From Pseudomonadota bacterium (GTDB taxonomy: Bacteria; Pseudomonadota; Alphaproteobacteria; Rhizobiales; Xanthobacteraceae), in contig JAFECJ010000013.1 of NCBI GenBank assembly GCA_018242205.1, forward strand, positions 1 through 64,000: DNA of 64,000 bases. The letters run 5' to 3'. The notes beneath the pieces were generated by a model that made no database searches, was not told where the DNA came from, and saw nothing but the letters and a program-made list of their open reading frames with translations. A program made the translations under genes and the position numbers. Shown here piece by piece: positions 27,113 to 34,970 of the stretch (positions are counted from its first letter, which is position 1; each line of letters opens with the position of its first letter).

Positions 27113-28218
27113 TCCCGCTGGCCTCGCCGCTCGCGCAATATCGGTCACACGCCGTCGCGATCGACGATGCGATCAGGCGTGTGCTCGACAGCGGGCAATA
27201 TATTCTCGGCCACGACGTGGAGCGGTTCGAGGGCGCCTTTGCCGACTTCTGCGGCACCGTTCATGCGATTGGCGTCAATAGCGGCACCGATGCGCTGGCG
27301 CTGGCGCTGCGGGCGCTCGACATCGGCGCGGGTCATGAGGTCATTACCGTGTCGCACACCGCCCTCGCGACCGCGGCCGCCATTTTTGAGACCGGCGCGA
27401 CGCCGGTGCTGGTCGATGTCGATCCTCGAAATCGAACCATCGACATCGCCGGAATCGAAGCGGCGGTCACGCCACGCAGCCGCGCGATCGTGCCGGTGCA
27501 TATTGATGGTCAAGCGGTGGAGATGGACGCCGTGCTTGCCATCGCGAAACGCCATGGCCTCAAGGTGATAGAGGATTGCGCGCAGGCGGCCGGCGGGCGT
27601 TACCAAGGCCGGCGGCTCGGTGCCCTCGGCGATGCCGGTTGTTTCAGCTTCTATCCGACCAAGAACCTCGGTGCTATCGGCGACGGCGGTATGGTCGTCA
27701 GCAGCGACCCAAGCTTGGCCGGTCGCGTGCGACGGTTGCGGCAATACGGATGGGACGAGCGGCGGCGCACAAACGAGGCAGGGTTCAACTCGCGACTCGA
27801 TGCGCTGCAAGCTGCCATCCTGTTGGCGAAGTTGCCGCGGCTCGATGAGGCGAACGAACGGCGCGTGGCGATCGCCCGTCGCTATGCATCCGGACTCGCC
27901 GGCCTGCCCTTAACGCTCCCGGCGATCCGTCCCGGTGGCGAGCATGTGTTTCATCATTACGCCGTCGAATGCGACGAGTCGCAGGCATTGTTTCGTTACC
28001 TCGCCGGTCGCGACATCGGCGCGGCGGCGTGTCATCGCCTGCCGGTGCATCGTCATGATGGTTACGCCACGCGCGTTATCGTTCCGCCGGCGGGACTTCC
28101 AGTGACGGAAAGCCTCGCGGCGCGTGTCCTCGGTCTACCGATCTATCCCGAACTGAACGATGCCGACGCCGATCGCGTCGTCGCCGCGGTACGAGCATTT
28201 TTCACAAGCGGTCGATGA
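27109..28218 (+). CDS. DegT/DnrJ/EryC1/StrS-family sugar aminotransferase
   Basis: The 369-residue PLP enzyme aminates a keto-sugar nucleotide. Lys185 in FYPTKNLGAIGDGG is the expected PLP lysine, Asp156 in IEDCAQA binds the pyridine nitrogen, and NSGTDAL at 57-63 binds phosphate. The start is the GTG overlapping the C-methyltransferase stop. The usual VHLYGQ motif reads VHIDGQ at 130-135. Between a C-methyltransferase gene and an RmlC-like epimerase gene it plausibly makes a dTDP-3-amino or 4-amino sugar (EvaB/TylB-like role); regiochemistry is not determinable here. Confidence 0.88.
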   Translation: MIPLASPLAQYRSHAVAIDDAIRRVLDSGQYILGHDVERFEGAFADFCGTVHAIGVNSGTDALALALRALDIGAGHEVITVSHTALATAAAIFETGATPVLVDVDPRNRTIDIAGIEAAVTPRSRAIVPVHIDGQAVEMDAVLAIAKRHGLKVIEDCAQAAGGRYQGRRLGALGDAGCFSFYPTKNLGAIGDGGMVVSSDPSLAGRVRRLRQYGWDERRRTNEAGFNSRLDALQAAILLAKLPRLDEANERRVAIARRYASGLAGLPLTLPAIRPGGEHVFHHYAVECDESQALFRYLAGRDIGAAACHRLPVHRHDGYATRVIVPPAGLPVTESLAARVLGLPIYPELNDADADRVVAAVRAFFTSGR

Positions 28219-28224
28219 ACCCGC

Positions 28225-28788
28225 ATGCGGGTGACTGCGACGCCGATGGATGGCCTTCTGCTCATCGAGCCGGATCGGTTTGCCGACTCGCGCGGCTTGT
28301 TTCTCGAGAGCTTTCAACGCGAGCGCTACAGAGCCGCCGGTATTGCCGACGACTTCGTGCAGGACAATTATTCGCGCTCGGTGAAATATGCGCTGCGCGG
28401 GCTGCACTTTCAGGTCAGGCGGCCTCAGGCGCAACTCGTCACCGTCATGCGCGGCCGTATATTCGATGTGACCGTCGACCTGCGCAGTGGATCGCCGAGT
28501 TTCGGCCGCTGGCTCGGCACCGAGCTGAGCGAGAGCGGCCCACACCAGCTTTACATGGCGCCTGGATTCGCCCACGGCTTCTGCGTGCTCAGTGACGGCG
28601 CCGACCTGCATTACAAGGTGAGCCGGTTCTACGATCCACATGACGAGGGCGGCCTGTCGTGGAGCGATCCGGACATCGCCGTCGAGTGGCCGGTCTCCGC
28701 GCCGCTGATCTCGGCGCACGACGCCGGATTGCCGCACTTGCGCGAACTGACGCCGTCGCAGCTTCCGCATCTCGGACAGCGACGCTGA
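28225..28788 (+). CDS. RmlC-like dTDP-4-keto-6-deoxysugar epimerase
   Basis: The 187-residue cupin belongs to the dTDP-4-dehydrorhamnose 3,5-epimerase family. Catalytic His61 (RGLHFQ) and Tyr130 (HYKVSRFYDP) are present, as is APGFAHGFCVL. The lysine of the family motif QGKLV is replaced: the segment reads QAQLV, with Gln70 at that position. This may change activity or limit it to one carbon, as in antibiotic-sugar epimerases. Context with a C-methyltransferase and aminotransferase favours a role like EvaD. It starts 6 bases after the aminotransferase stop. Confidence 0.85.
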   Translation: MRVTATPMDGLLLIEPDRFADSRGLFLESFQRERYRAAGIADDFVQDNYSRSVKYALRGLHFQVRRPQAQLVTVMRGRIFDVTVDLRSGSPSFGRWLGTELSESGPHQLYMAPGFAHGFCVLSDGADLHYKVSRFYDPHDEGGLSWSDPDIAVEWPVSAPLISAHDAGLPHLRELTPSQLPHLGQRR

Positions 28789-28796
28789 TAACTCGC

Positions 28797-29558
28797 ATGC
28801 GAATATGGAACGGCGTATTTGGCAGTTTCGCGGAAGCCGGAAACGGGGATGTTTTTGCCGGCGACATATGGCTCATGAAGATGCGCCAACGCGGCGAGGC
28901 CGCGCTGATACGATCGGCCGGCCGCGGCGCCATCGCTCCCATCGCGGAAACTTGTTGCTCCTGGCTGCCGGCGGTGGCGGCGCTTGCCGAGCCGCGTGGC
29001 GATGCGTTGCGTGTGCTCGACTTTGGCGGCGGCATTGGCGAAACCTATTTCTCGCTCGCCGGGATGCTGCCGGTCGGACGACGCCTAGATTTTGTGATCG
29101 TGGAAAGGTCCGGCGTCTGCCGATTGGGACGCGATCTGTTGGAGAACGAAGCGGGAGTGACCTTTCGACCCGACGTGCCGCAGCGGGAGCGTTTCGACGT
29201 CGTGTATTGCGCCAGCGTGTTGCATTACATTGAGGACTGGACTGGGCTCCTGGGGCGTCTCATCGCGACGGAAGCCGAATATCTGCTGTTTGTCGACCTT
29301 CCGGCCGCCGACAACGAACCTTTCGTCTCGGCGCAGAACTACTACGGCGAACGCATTCCCGTGCATTTCTGGAACCTTCATGCCTTCGTTGCCGAGGTCG
29401 AAGCGCGTGGCTATCGTCTGATGCTCAAGGCACGTTATCGCACGCCGCCGACGGAGGCGGTGAGGACGCCGTCCGTCGAGGACTTTCCGCCGCAGTACAG
29501 GCTCGACTATTTCGCGCAACTTCTGTTCCGGCGCGGTGCGCCGGCAGGAGTGCGCTGA
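28797..29558 (+). CDS. Putative methyltransferase resembling the TIGR04325 (LIC12133) family
   Basis: The 253-residue product has a Rossmann SAM-binding core: LRVLDFGGGIGETYFSLAG near 70-90 and FDVVYCASVLHYIEDW near 130-150. The N-terminal IWNGVFGSFAEA and the later IPVHFWNLHAFVAEV fit TIGR04325, a family found in polysaccharide clusters of Leptospira and Proteobacteria with no firm biochemistry. The ATG at 28797 is the natural start 8 bases after the epimerase stop; the longer frame overlaps that gene. Likely O- or N-methylation of a sugar, which is inference. Confidence 0.72.
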   Translation: MRIWNGVFGSFAEAGNGDVFAGDIWLMKMRQRGEAALIRSAGRGAIAPIAETCCSWLPAVAALAEPRGDALRVLDFGGGIGETYFSLAGMLPVGRRLDFVIVERSGVCRLGRDLLENEAGVTFRPDVPQRERFDVVYCASVLHYIEDWTGLLGRLIATEAEYLLFVDLPAADNEPFVSAQNYYGERIPVHFWNLHAFVAEVEARGYRLMLKARYRTPPTEAVRTPSVEDFPPQYRLDYFAQLLFRRGAPAGVR

Positions 29559-29559
29559 C

Positions 29560-30294
29560 TTGTTCCGGCGCGAACCGTTCGAGGCCGGCAAGCGCGTGAA
29601 GGCAAAAGCCCAGGCGGAGGATCAGGAACTGCGCCGGCTCGCGCTCGACGTTCTCACGCGATCCGACCGGTTCGATTATGGCTATCAATGGACTTGGCTC
29701 GGCCTGCCGATCATCCAATTGCCGCAGGACATCGTGGCGACGCAGGAGATCATCTGGGCCTGTCGGCCGGACATCATCATCGAGACCGGCATCGCTTGGG
29801 GCGGCTCGGTGGTGCTGTATGCGTCGATTTTGCAGCTGATCGGCAAGGGCAAGGTGATCGCCGTCGATGTAAACCTGATGGACCACGTACGCCGCCAAAT
29901 CCTGGACTATCCATTTTCAAGCCGCATTCATCTTTATAAGGGGTCATCGACCGATCCGTCGATCGTTTCCCGCATCAAGGAACAGATCGGGCCCGGCCAA
30001 TCGGTCATGGTGCTGCTCGATTCCGATCACAGTCACGCTCACGTCCTCGAAGAGCTGCGGCTCTATGCGCCGCTGGTGACGATCGGCCAGTATCTGATCG
30101 TTTCGGACACTATCGTCGACGACATTCCCAAGCAAAGCCATCGTCCGCGCCGCTGGGGCCCGGGCAATAATCCAAAGACCGCGCTCAAGATCTTTCTTGC
30201 GGAATGCTCCGGCTTCGAAGTCGATCGCACGATCGGCGACAAATTGTTGATCACATGCGCGCCGGACGGTTACTGCCGCCGAGTCGCCAGGTAA
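29560..30294 (+). CDS. CmcI-family protein (cephalosporin hydroxylase / rhamnosyl O-methyltransferase fold)
   Basis: The 244-residue product resembles PF04989 proteins: FDYGYQWTWLGLPIIQLPQD, then DIIIETGIAWGGSVVLYAS (SAM-type glycine motif), VIAVDVNLMDHVRR and VLLDSDHSHAHVLEEL with the acidic-His metal motif. The family includes CmcI and mycobacterial rhamnosyl O-methyltransferases; in a polysaccharide cluster a sugar O-methyltransferase is the more likely role. The TTG at 29560 is preferred because AGGAG lies 9 bases upstream; a GTG at 29536 would overlap the previous gene and add eight residues. Confidence 0.78.
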   Translation: MFRREPFEAGKRVKAKAQAEDQELRRLALDVLTRSDRFDYGYQWTWLGLPIIQLPQDIVATQEIIWACRPDIIIETGIAWGGSVVLYASILQLIGKGKVIAVDVNLMDHVRRQILDYPFSSRIHLYKGSSTDPSIVSRIKEQIGPGQSVMVLLDSDHSHAHVLEELRLYAPLVTIGQYLIVSDTIVDDIPKQSHRPRRWGPGNNPKTALKIFLAECSGFEVDRTIGDKLLITCAPDGYCRRVAR

Positions 30295-30302
30295 CGGCAC
30301 CG

Positions 30303-30436
30303 TTGGCCGCCGTCTCCGATATCCTTGCGTTCTGGGATGATCGTGCGGCGCTCGGCCTTCGTGCCGGAACCAACGATTTTGTCCTCGCCAGTATCGAGCA
30401 GGCGTTTTTACTCGACACCGTGCCGAGGGAAGCCAC
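30303..30436 (+). pseudogene. N-terminal fragment of the frameshifted methyltransferase
   Basis: From a TTG at 30303 this frame reads an N-terminal segment typical of small-molecule methyltransferases (VSDILAFWDDRAALGL, then NDFVLASIEQAFLLDTVP). It then loses sense just before SAM motif I, which continues in another frame as EGSHVLDIGCGNG. Joining the frames needs one extra base near 30425 (CCG followed by GAG). Together the two parts make a normal protein of about 257 residues. This is either a real inactivating 1-base deletion or a sequencing error. Confidence 0.65.
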
Positions 30437-31072
30437 GTGCTCGATATCGGCTGCGGCAATGGCGCGAGTCTGATCCGGCTCGCCACCGCCCATGCGTGCC
30501 GCGGCATCGGTTTCGACTTTTCCGCCAGGATGATCGCCGTTGCGACGGCCGCAGTGCGCCAAGCCGGCCTCGATCACGCGATCGCCTTTCATCACCGCGC
30601 CGTGCCCCCTGTACCAACCGACTGGGGCGCGTTCGATCTCGCCTATTCACAGCGCAGCCTGATCAATCTCGAAACGCGCGCAGCGCAAAGGGCGGCGGTG
30701 CTGTCAGTGGCTGACACGCTTCTTCCTGGCGGTCGTTATATTATGATCGAGTGCTTCAACGACGGCGGCGAGGAGACCAATCTGCTGCGCCGCCGGCTCG
30801 GTCTCGAGGCGATCGCGGCGCCGTGGCACAATCTTTTCTTCGACCTCGCCGAGGTGAAAAGCTGGTCGACGCCACAATTCTACGTCGAGCGCGTCGTCCA
30901 CATCAGCAGCACCTACCATTTTCTCAGCCGTGTTGTGTACGCCAAGCTCGCGCAGCAATCCGGCGAGGCGTTGCGCTACGACTCGGAGATCAACCTCATC
31001 GCCGCGCAACTGCCGCAGGAGATCGGTACGTTCGGCCCGGTCAAGGCCTGCATCTGGCGCAAGGCCGCTTGA
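30437..31072 (+). CDS. SAM-dependent methyltransferase, C-terminal part of a frameshifted gene
   Basis: The 211-residue frame opens with a GTG directly at SAM motif I (LDIGCGNGASLIRLA) and continues through FDLAYSQRSLINL and LLPGGRYIMIE to a C-terminal lid region. A complete class I methyltransferase would have 40-50 more residues before motif I, and these are found in another frame at 30303-30425. As written the protein lacks the N-terminal substrate-capping helices and is probably inactive unless the frames are joined. It lies between a CmcI-like gene and an aminotransferase gene (4-base gap). Confidence 0.7.
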   Translation: MLDIGCGNGASLIRLATAHACRGIGFDFSARMIAVATAAVRQAGLDHAIAFHHRAVPPVPTDWGAFDLAYSQRSLINLETRAAQRAAVLSVADTLLPGGRYIMIECFNDGGEETNLLRRRLGLEAIAAPWHNLFFDLAEVKSWSTPQFYVERVVHISSTYHFLSRVVYAKLAQQSGEALRYDSEINLIAAQLPQEIGTFGPVKACIWRKAA

Positions 31073-31076
31073 AGCG

Positions 31077-32219
31077 ATGACCGGCTCGGACGGTAGTACA
31101 CCGCTCGACATCCAGATGGCGGGGCCGTGGATTACCGAACACGAAGAGACGCTCGTGCTCGATGCGCTGCGCCATGGCTGGTATGGCGAGGGCGCCTATC
31201 ACTATGTCGAGACCTTCGAGGCCGAGTTTGCCTCCCATCACGATCGCAAATACGCCCTGATGACGCCGAACTGCACGACCGCCCTGCACCTCGTGCTGGC
31301 CGGTCTCGGCATTGTCGAGGGCGACGAGGTGATTGCGCCGGAATGCACCTGGATCGGCTCGGTAGCCGGCATCACCTACCAGCGCGCCGCGACCGTTTTC
31401 GCCGATATCGATCCCGTGCACTGGTGTCTGACCGCTGAAACGATCGCCGCCGCGATCACGCCGCGCACCAAGGCCGTGATCGTGGTCGATCTGTACGGCA
31501 ATATGCCGGACTGGGACGAGATCGCCGAATTGTGCGCGTCGCGCGGCATTGCGGTGATCGAAGACGCCGCGGAGGCGCTGGGCTCGCGCTATAGGGGCGT
31601 ACGCGCCGGCAAGTTCGGCGTCGCTTCGGTGTTCAGCTTTCACCGCACCAAGACGCTGACGACCGGCGAGGGCGGTATGCTGCTCATCGACGACGGAGCG
31701 TTGTTCGCACGCTGCAAACTGCTGCGCGATCACGGCCGGGCACCCGGCACGTACCTCAATACGGAAGTCGCCTTCAAATATATGCCGTTCAATGTTCAGG
31801 CAGCGCTCGGTCTCGCCCAATTCCGGCGGATCGACGAACTCGTCGGCAAGAAGCGCTGGCTGTGGCAGGGCTATCGCGACCGGCTTGGTGACATTTCCGA
31901 TCTGCAATTCAATCCGGAGCCGGATAACGTTCACAACGGTGTCTGGAACACGACGCTGGTGTTCGGGGAAACGCACGGCATGACGCGCGACCGGGCGGTG
32001 AGCGAACTTGCGGCGATGAAGCTGCCCGCCCGGCCGTTTTTCTACCCTCTGAGTTCGTTGCCGGCCTATGCCGGCCGCGCGGCGCAAGGCCGGGCCGAAC
32101 ATCCGGTCGCCTATGACGTGTCAGCGCGCGGCATCAATCTGCCTTGCGCGCTTAACATGACCGATCGGGGGCTCGATGCCGTTGCGGCCGGCATTCGCCG
32201 GCTGTTGGGGCGTGCATAA
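31077..32219 (+). CDS. DegT/DnrJ/EryC1/StrS-family aminotransferase (perosamine synthase/FdtB-like)
   Basis: The 380-residue PLP enzyme has Lys192 in FHRTKTLTTGEGG, the variant typical of GDP-perosamine synthase-like sugar aminotransferases, Asp163 in IEDAAEALGS and the phosphate-binding NCTTALHLV at 65-73. It is directly followed by an FdtA-like sugar 3,4-ketoisomerase gene, the order seen in dTDP-Fuc3N/Qui3N pathways, so a 3-amination role is plausible; a GDP-sugar substrate is also possible because gmd is nearby. The ATG at 31077 lies 4 bases after the methyltransferase stop. Confidence 0.86.
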   Translation: MTGSDGSTPLDIQMAGPWITEHEETLVLDALRHGWYGEGAYHYVETFEAEFASHHDRKYALMTPNCTTALHLVLAGLGIVEGDEVIAPECTWIGSVAGITYQRAATVFADIDPVHWCLTAETIAAAITPRTKAVIVVDLYGNMPDWDEIAELCASRGIAVIEDAAEALGSRYRGVRAGKFGVASVFSFHRTKTLTTGEGGMLLIDDGALFARCKLLRDHGRAPGTYLNTEVAFKYMPFNVQAALGLAQFRRIDELVGKKRWLWQGYRDRLGDISDLQFNPEPDNVHNGVWNTTLVFGETHGMTRDRAVSELAAMKLPARPFFYPLSSLPAYAGRAAQGRAEHPVAYDVSARGINLPCALNMTDRGLDAVAAGIRRLLGRA

Positions 32220-32226
32220 TTCTCCT

Positions 32227-32655
32227 ATGGCCGGCCGCTTTGCTACGGTGTCGGAGGTGCGGGCGATCGAACTGCCGCGCTATGCGCGGGCTGACGGCGC
32301 GGTGGTGGTTGCCGAGCGCGTGTCACATGTGCCCTTCGCCATCGCCCGCTTGTTCACCTTGCGCGCGCCTGTCGGTTCGGTGCGGGGCAAGCACGCGCAC
32401 CGTCGCGGCCGGCAATTCATACTGTGCGCGAGCGGGGTCGTCGACGTCGACGTCGATGACGGCATGCACCGCAGAACGATGCGCCTTGGCCGCGACAACC
32501 AGGCGCTCCACGTGCCGGCGATGATCTGGAACGCCGTGTCGTTCCATGCGCCGGAATCGGTGCTGGTCGTACTCTGCGACCAGCCTTTCGCCGAGGACGA
32601 CTATATCCGCGACTATGCGACGTTTCTCGACGCGCGGCGGACGACCGGCGCGTGA
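32227..32655 (+). CDS. FdtA/WxcM-like sugar 3,4-ketoisomerase
   Basis: The 142-residue single cupin domain resembles FdtA/QdtA, which move the keto group of dTDP-4-keto-6-deoxyglucose from C4 to C3 before amination. FTLRAPVGSVRGKHAHRRG (with the conserved His pair) and the following RQFILCASG match the family, and PAMIWNAVSFHAPESVLVV carries the Trp-Asn segment near the active site. Context with the preceding aminotransferase gene supports a 3-amino-3,6-dideoxyhexose route. RmlA/RmlB, needed to make the precursor, are not in the window. The end overlaps the next gene (GTGA). Confidence 0.8.
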   Translation: MAGRFATVSEVRAIELPRYARADGAVVVAERVSHVPFAIARLFTLRAPVGSVRGKHAHRRGRQFILCASGVVDVDVDDGMHRRTMRLGRDNQALHVPAMIWNAVSFHAPESVLVVLCDQPFAEDDYIRDYATFLDARRTTGA

Positions 32656-33605
32656 AAATTGCCGTCACCGGCGCGCTCGGGCACATCGGCTCCGCCTTGA
32701 TCCGCACATTGCCGGATCGATTTCCCGGTGTGGAGATCGTGATGATCGATAATCTGACGACGCAGCGCTATCCGTCGCTGTTCAATCTGCCGCCGCGGGG
32801 CCGTTATCGCTTCATCGAAGCGGACGTGCGCGCAGCCGATCTGCGGGCGATATTCGCCGGCACCCATACCGTCGTCCATCTTGCCGCCATGACCGACGCC
32901 GAAGGCAGCGTCGGCCGGGCGGCGGCCGTGGAAGCGCACAATTACGAAGCGACCGAAAGGGTGGCGACGGCGTGCCGTGAAACGGGCGCGCGGCTCATCC
33001 ATCCGTCCTCGACCAGCGTCTACGGCACGCAGGATGCGACCGTGGCCGAGGACTGTCCGCGCGCGGCCCTCAAGCCGCAAAGTCCGTACGCCGAAACCAA
33101 GCTCAAGGAAGAGCAGTTGGTGACGTCGCTGTCCGCGAGGGGCCTGCGCGCGATGATAGCGCGCTTCGGTACCATCTTCGGCGTGTCGCCGGGCATGCGC
33201 TTTCACACCGTGGTCAACCGGTTCTGCTGGCAGGCGGCGATGGGCCAGCCGCTGACCGTATGGCGCACCGCCTACGAGCAGCAGCGTCCCTACCTCGATC
33301 TCAAGGACGCGGTCGACGCGATCGCCTTCGTCATCGGACGCGATCTGTTCGATGGCCGCATCTACAACGTCCTGACGCTGAATACGACGGTGCGTCGCAT
33401 CGTCGAGACGATCCGGACCGAGATCCCGGATCTCGAGGTGGCCTTTGTCGACAGTCCGATCATGAATCAATTGTCCTACGAAGTCTCGCCGACGCGTTTT
33501 CTCGAAGCGGGCTTCGCTTATTCGGGCCACCTGCGGCTTGGCATTGCCGAAACGATCGCCTTGTTGCGCGGGACCGTCGCAGGTCATCGCGCCAAAATTG
33601 CTTAA
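32652..33605 (+). CDS. NAD-dependent epimerase/dehydratase of the extended SDR family
   Basis: The 317-residue protein starts at a GTG overlapping the previous stop. It has the dinucleotide motif TGALGHIGSA at 6-15 and the catalytic Tyr146-xxx-Lys150 in SPYAETKLKEE with the upstream SSTSVYG. It is not a close match to GalE, RmlB, RmlD or Gmd by eye, so it may be a 4-ketoreductase, epimerase or dehydratase acting on the sugar nucleotide made by the neighbouring genes. An 81-base gap with no clear terminator separates it from the next gene. Confidence 0.82.
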   Translation: MKIAVTGALGHIGSALIRTLPDRFPGVEIVMIDNLTTQRYPSLFNLPPRGRYRFIEADVRAADLRAIFAGTHTVVHLAAMTDAEGSVGRAAAVEAHNYEATERVATACRETGARLIHPSSTSVYGTQDATVAEDCPRAALKPQSPYAETKLKEEQLVTSLSARGLRAMIARFGTIFGVSPGMRFHTVVNRFCWQAAMGQPLTVWRTAYEQQRPYLDLKDAVDAIAFVIGRDLFDGRIYNVLTLNTTVRRIVETIRTEIPDLEVAFVDSPIMNQLSYEVSPTRFLEAGFAYSGHLRLGIAETIALLRGTVAGHRAKIA

Positions 33606-33686
33606 ACGTAAAAGCACGCTCTATGCGGGATATTTGACGCCGCCCGGACTTGCGCTGTCACCGGGGCCCGTGCTCAACAGCACCGC

Positions 33687-34970
33687 ATGAACCATTCGCG
33701 CGCAATATCGGTGATCGGCCTGGGCTATGTCGGCCTGCCCGTCGCCGTCGCCTTTGCGCGCTCCGGGGCGACGGTCATTGGCTTTGACATCGACGCCCGG
33801 CGGGTCGCCGAACTGCGCGACGGCTTGGACCTGACCCGCGAAGTCGAGGCGGCCGATCTGCGGCAGCCGACGCTTCTCTACTCGACCGATGCGGTCGACC
33901 TGAAGAAGGCCGATTTCCATATCATCACCGTGCCAACGCCGATTGACGACAACCGGCACCCCGATCTCGGCGCCATGCTGGCGGCATCGCGCACAGTCGG
34001 CGCCGCGCTGAAGACGGGCGACATCGTCGTCTACGAATCGACGGTCTATCCCGGCGCCGTCGAGGAGGACTGCGTGCCGGTGCTGGAGGCCGCCTCCGGC
34101 CTGAAGGCCGGCGCCGACTTCACCGTTGGCTATTCGCCGGAGCGCATCAATCCCGGCGACAAGCAACACCGCTTTGAAACCATCACCAAGGTGGTCTCGG
34201 CGCAGGACGCGGCCACGCTCGACATCGTTGCAGCGGTCTACGGCTCGGTGGTCAAGGCCGGCATTCACCGCGCGCCGTCGATCAGGGTCGCGGAAGCGGC
34301 CAAGGTGATCGAAAACACGCAGCGCGATCTCAACATCGCCTTCATGAACGAACTGTCGGCGATCTTCCACAAGCTCGGCATCGACACCGGCGACGTGCTG
34401 GCGGCGGCGGCGACCAAGTGGAATTTCCAGGCCTTCCAGCCCGGGCTGGTCGGCGGCCACTGCATTGGCGTCGATCCTTATTATCTGACGCATCGCGCCG
34501 AGAAGGCCGGCTATCGCCCGGAAGTGATCCTCGCCGGCCGCCATATCAATGACAGCATGGGTGCGCAGATTGCGCACGAATGCATGATGCGGTTGAACGG
34601 CCGTGCCGCGGCCGGCGCGCTGGTCACCGTGCTGGGCCTCACGTTCAAGGAAAACGTGCCGGATACGCGCAACTCCAAGGTCATCGACATCGTGCGCACG
34701 CTCGAGCAGGGCGGTGCCACTGTGCAGTTGCACGATCCTTTGGCCTCGGCCGGGCAGGCGCGCGAGGAATACCGCGTCGAGCTGATGCCGATGGAGAGCC
34801 TCAAGCCGGCCGATGCCGTCATCTTCGCGGTGGCGCACGATGATTACATCAAGGGCGGCTGGCCGCTGGTGCAACGCCTGCTCAAAGGCGGCGCGGGCGT
34901 CGTGCTCGACGTGAAGCGCCGGCTCGACCGCGACGCCAAGCCGGAAGGGATCGATCTGTGGCGGCTGTAG
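33687..34970 (+). CDS. Nucleotide sugar 6-dehydrogenase (WbpO/TviB-like)
   Basis: The 427-residue enzyme oxidises C6 of a UDP-hexose or UDP-N-acetylhexosamine to a uronic acid with two NAD. The N-terminal Rossmann motif ISVIGLGYVGLPVAVAF and the catalytic Cys259 in GGHCIGVDPYYLTH are present, followed by VLGLTFKENVPDTRNSKV. The length and the last two motifs fit the WbpO/TviB (UDP-GlcNAc/GalNAc) branch better than UDP-glucose dehydrogenase, but this needs a tree. It overlaps the following epimerase gene by 13 bases, so the pair likely makes a galacto-configured uronic acid. Confidence 0.87.
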   Translation: MNHSRAISVIGLGYVGLPVAVAFARSGATVIGFDIDARRVAELRDGLDLTREVEAADLRQPTLLYSTDAVDLKKADFHIITVPTPIDDNRHPDLGAMLAASRTVGAALKTGDIVVYESTVYPGAVEEDCVPVLEAASGLKAGADFTVGYSPERINPGDKQHRFETITKVVSAQDAATLDIVAAVYGSVVKAGIHRAPSIRVAEAAKVIENTQRDLNIAFMNELSAIFHKLGIDTGDVLAAAATKWNFQAFQPGLVGGHCIGVDPYYLTHRAEKAGYRPEVILAGRHINDSMGAQIAHECMMRLNGRAAAGALVTVLGLTFKENVPDTRNSKVIDIVRTLEQGGATVQLHDPLASAGQAREEYRVELMPMESLKPADAVIFAVAHDDYIKGGWPLVQRLLKGGAGVVLDVKRRLDRDAKPEGIDLWRL

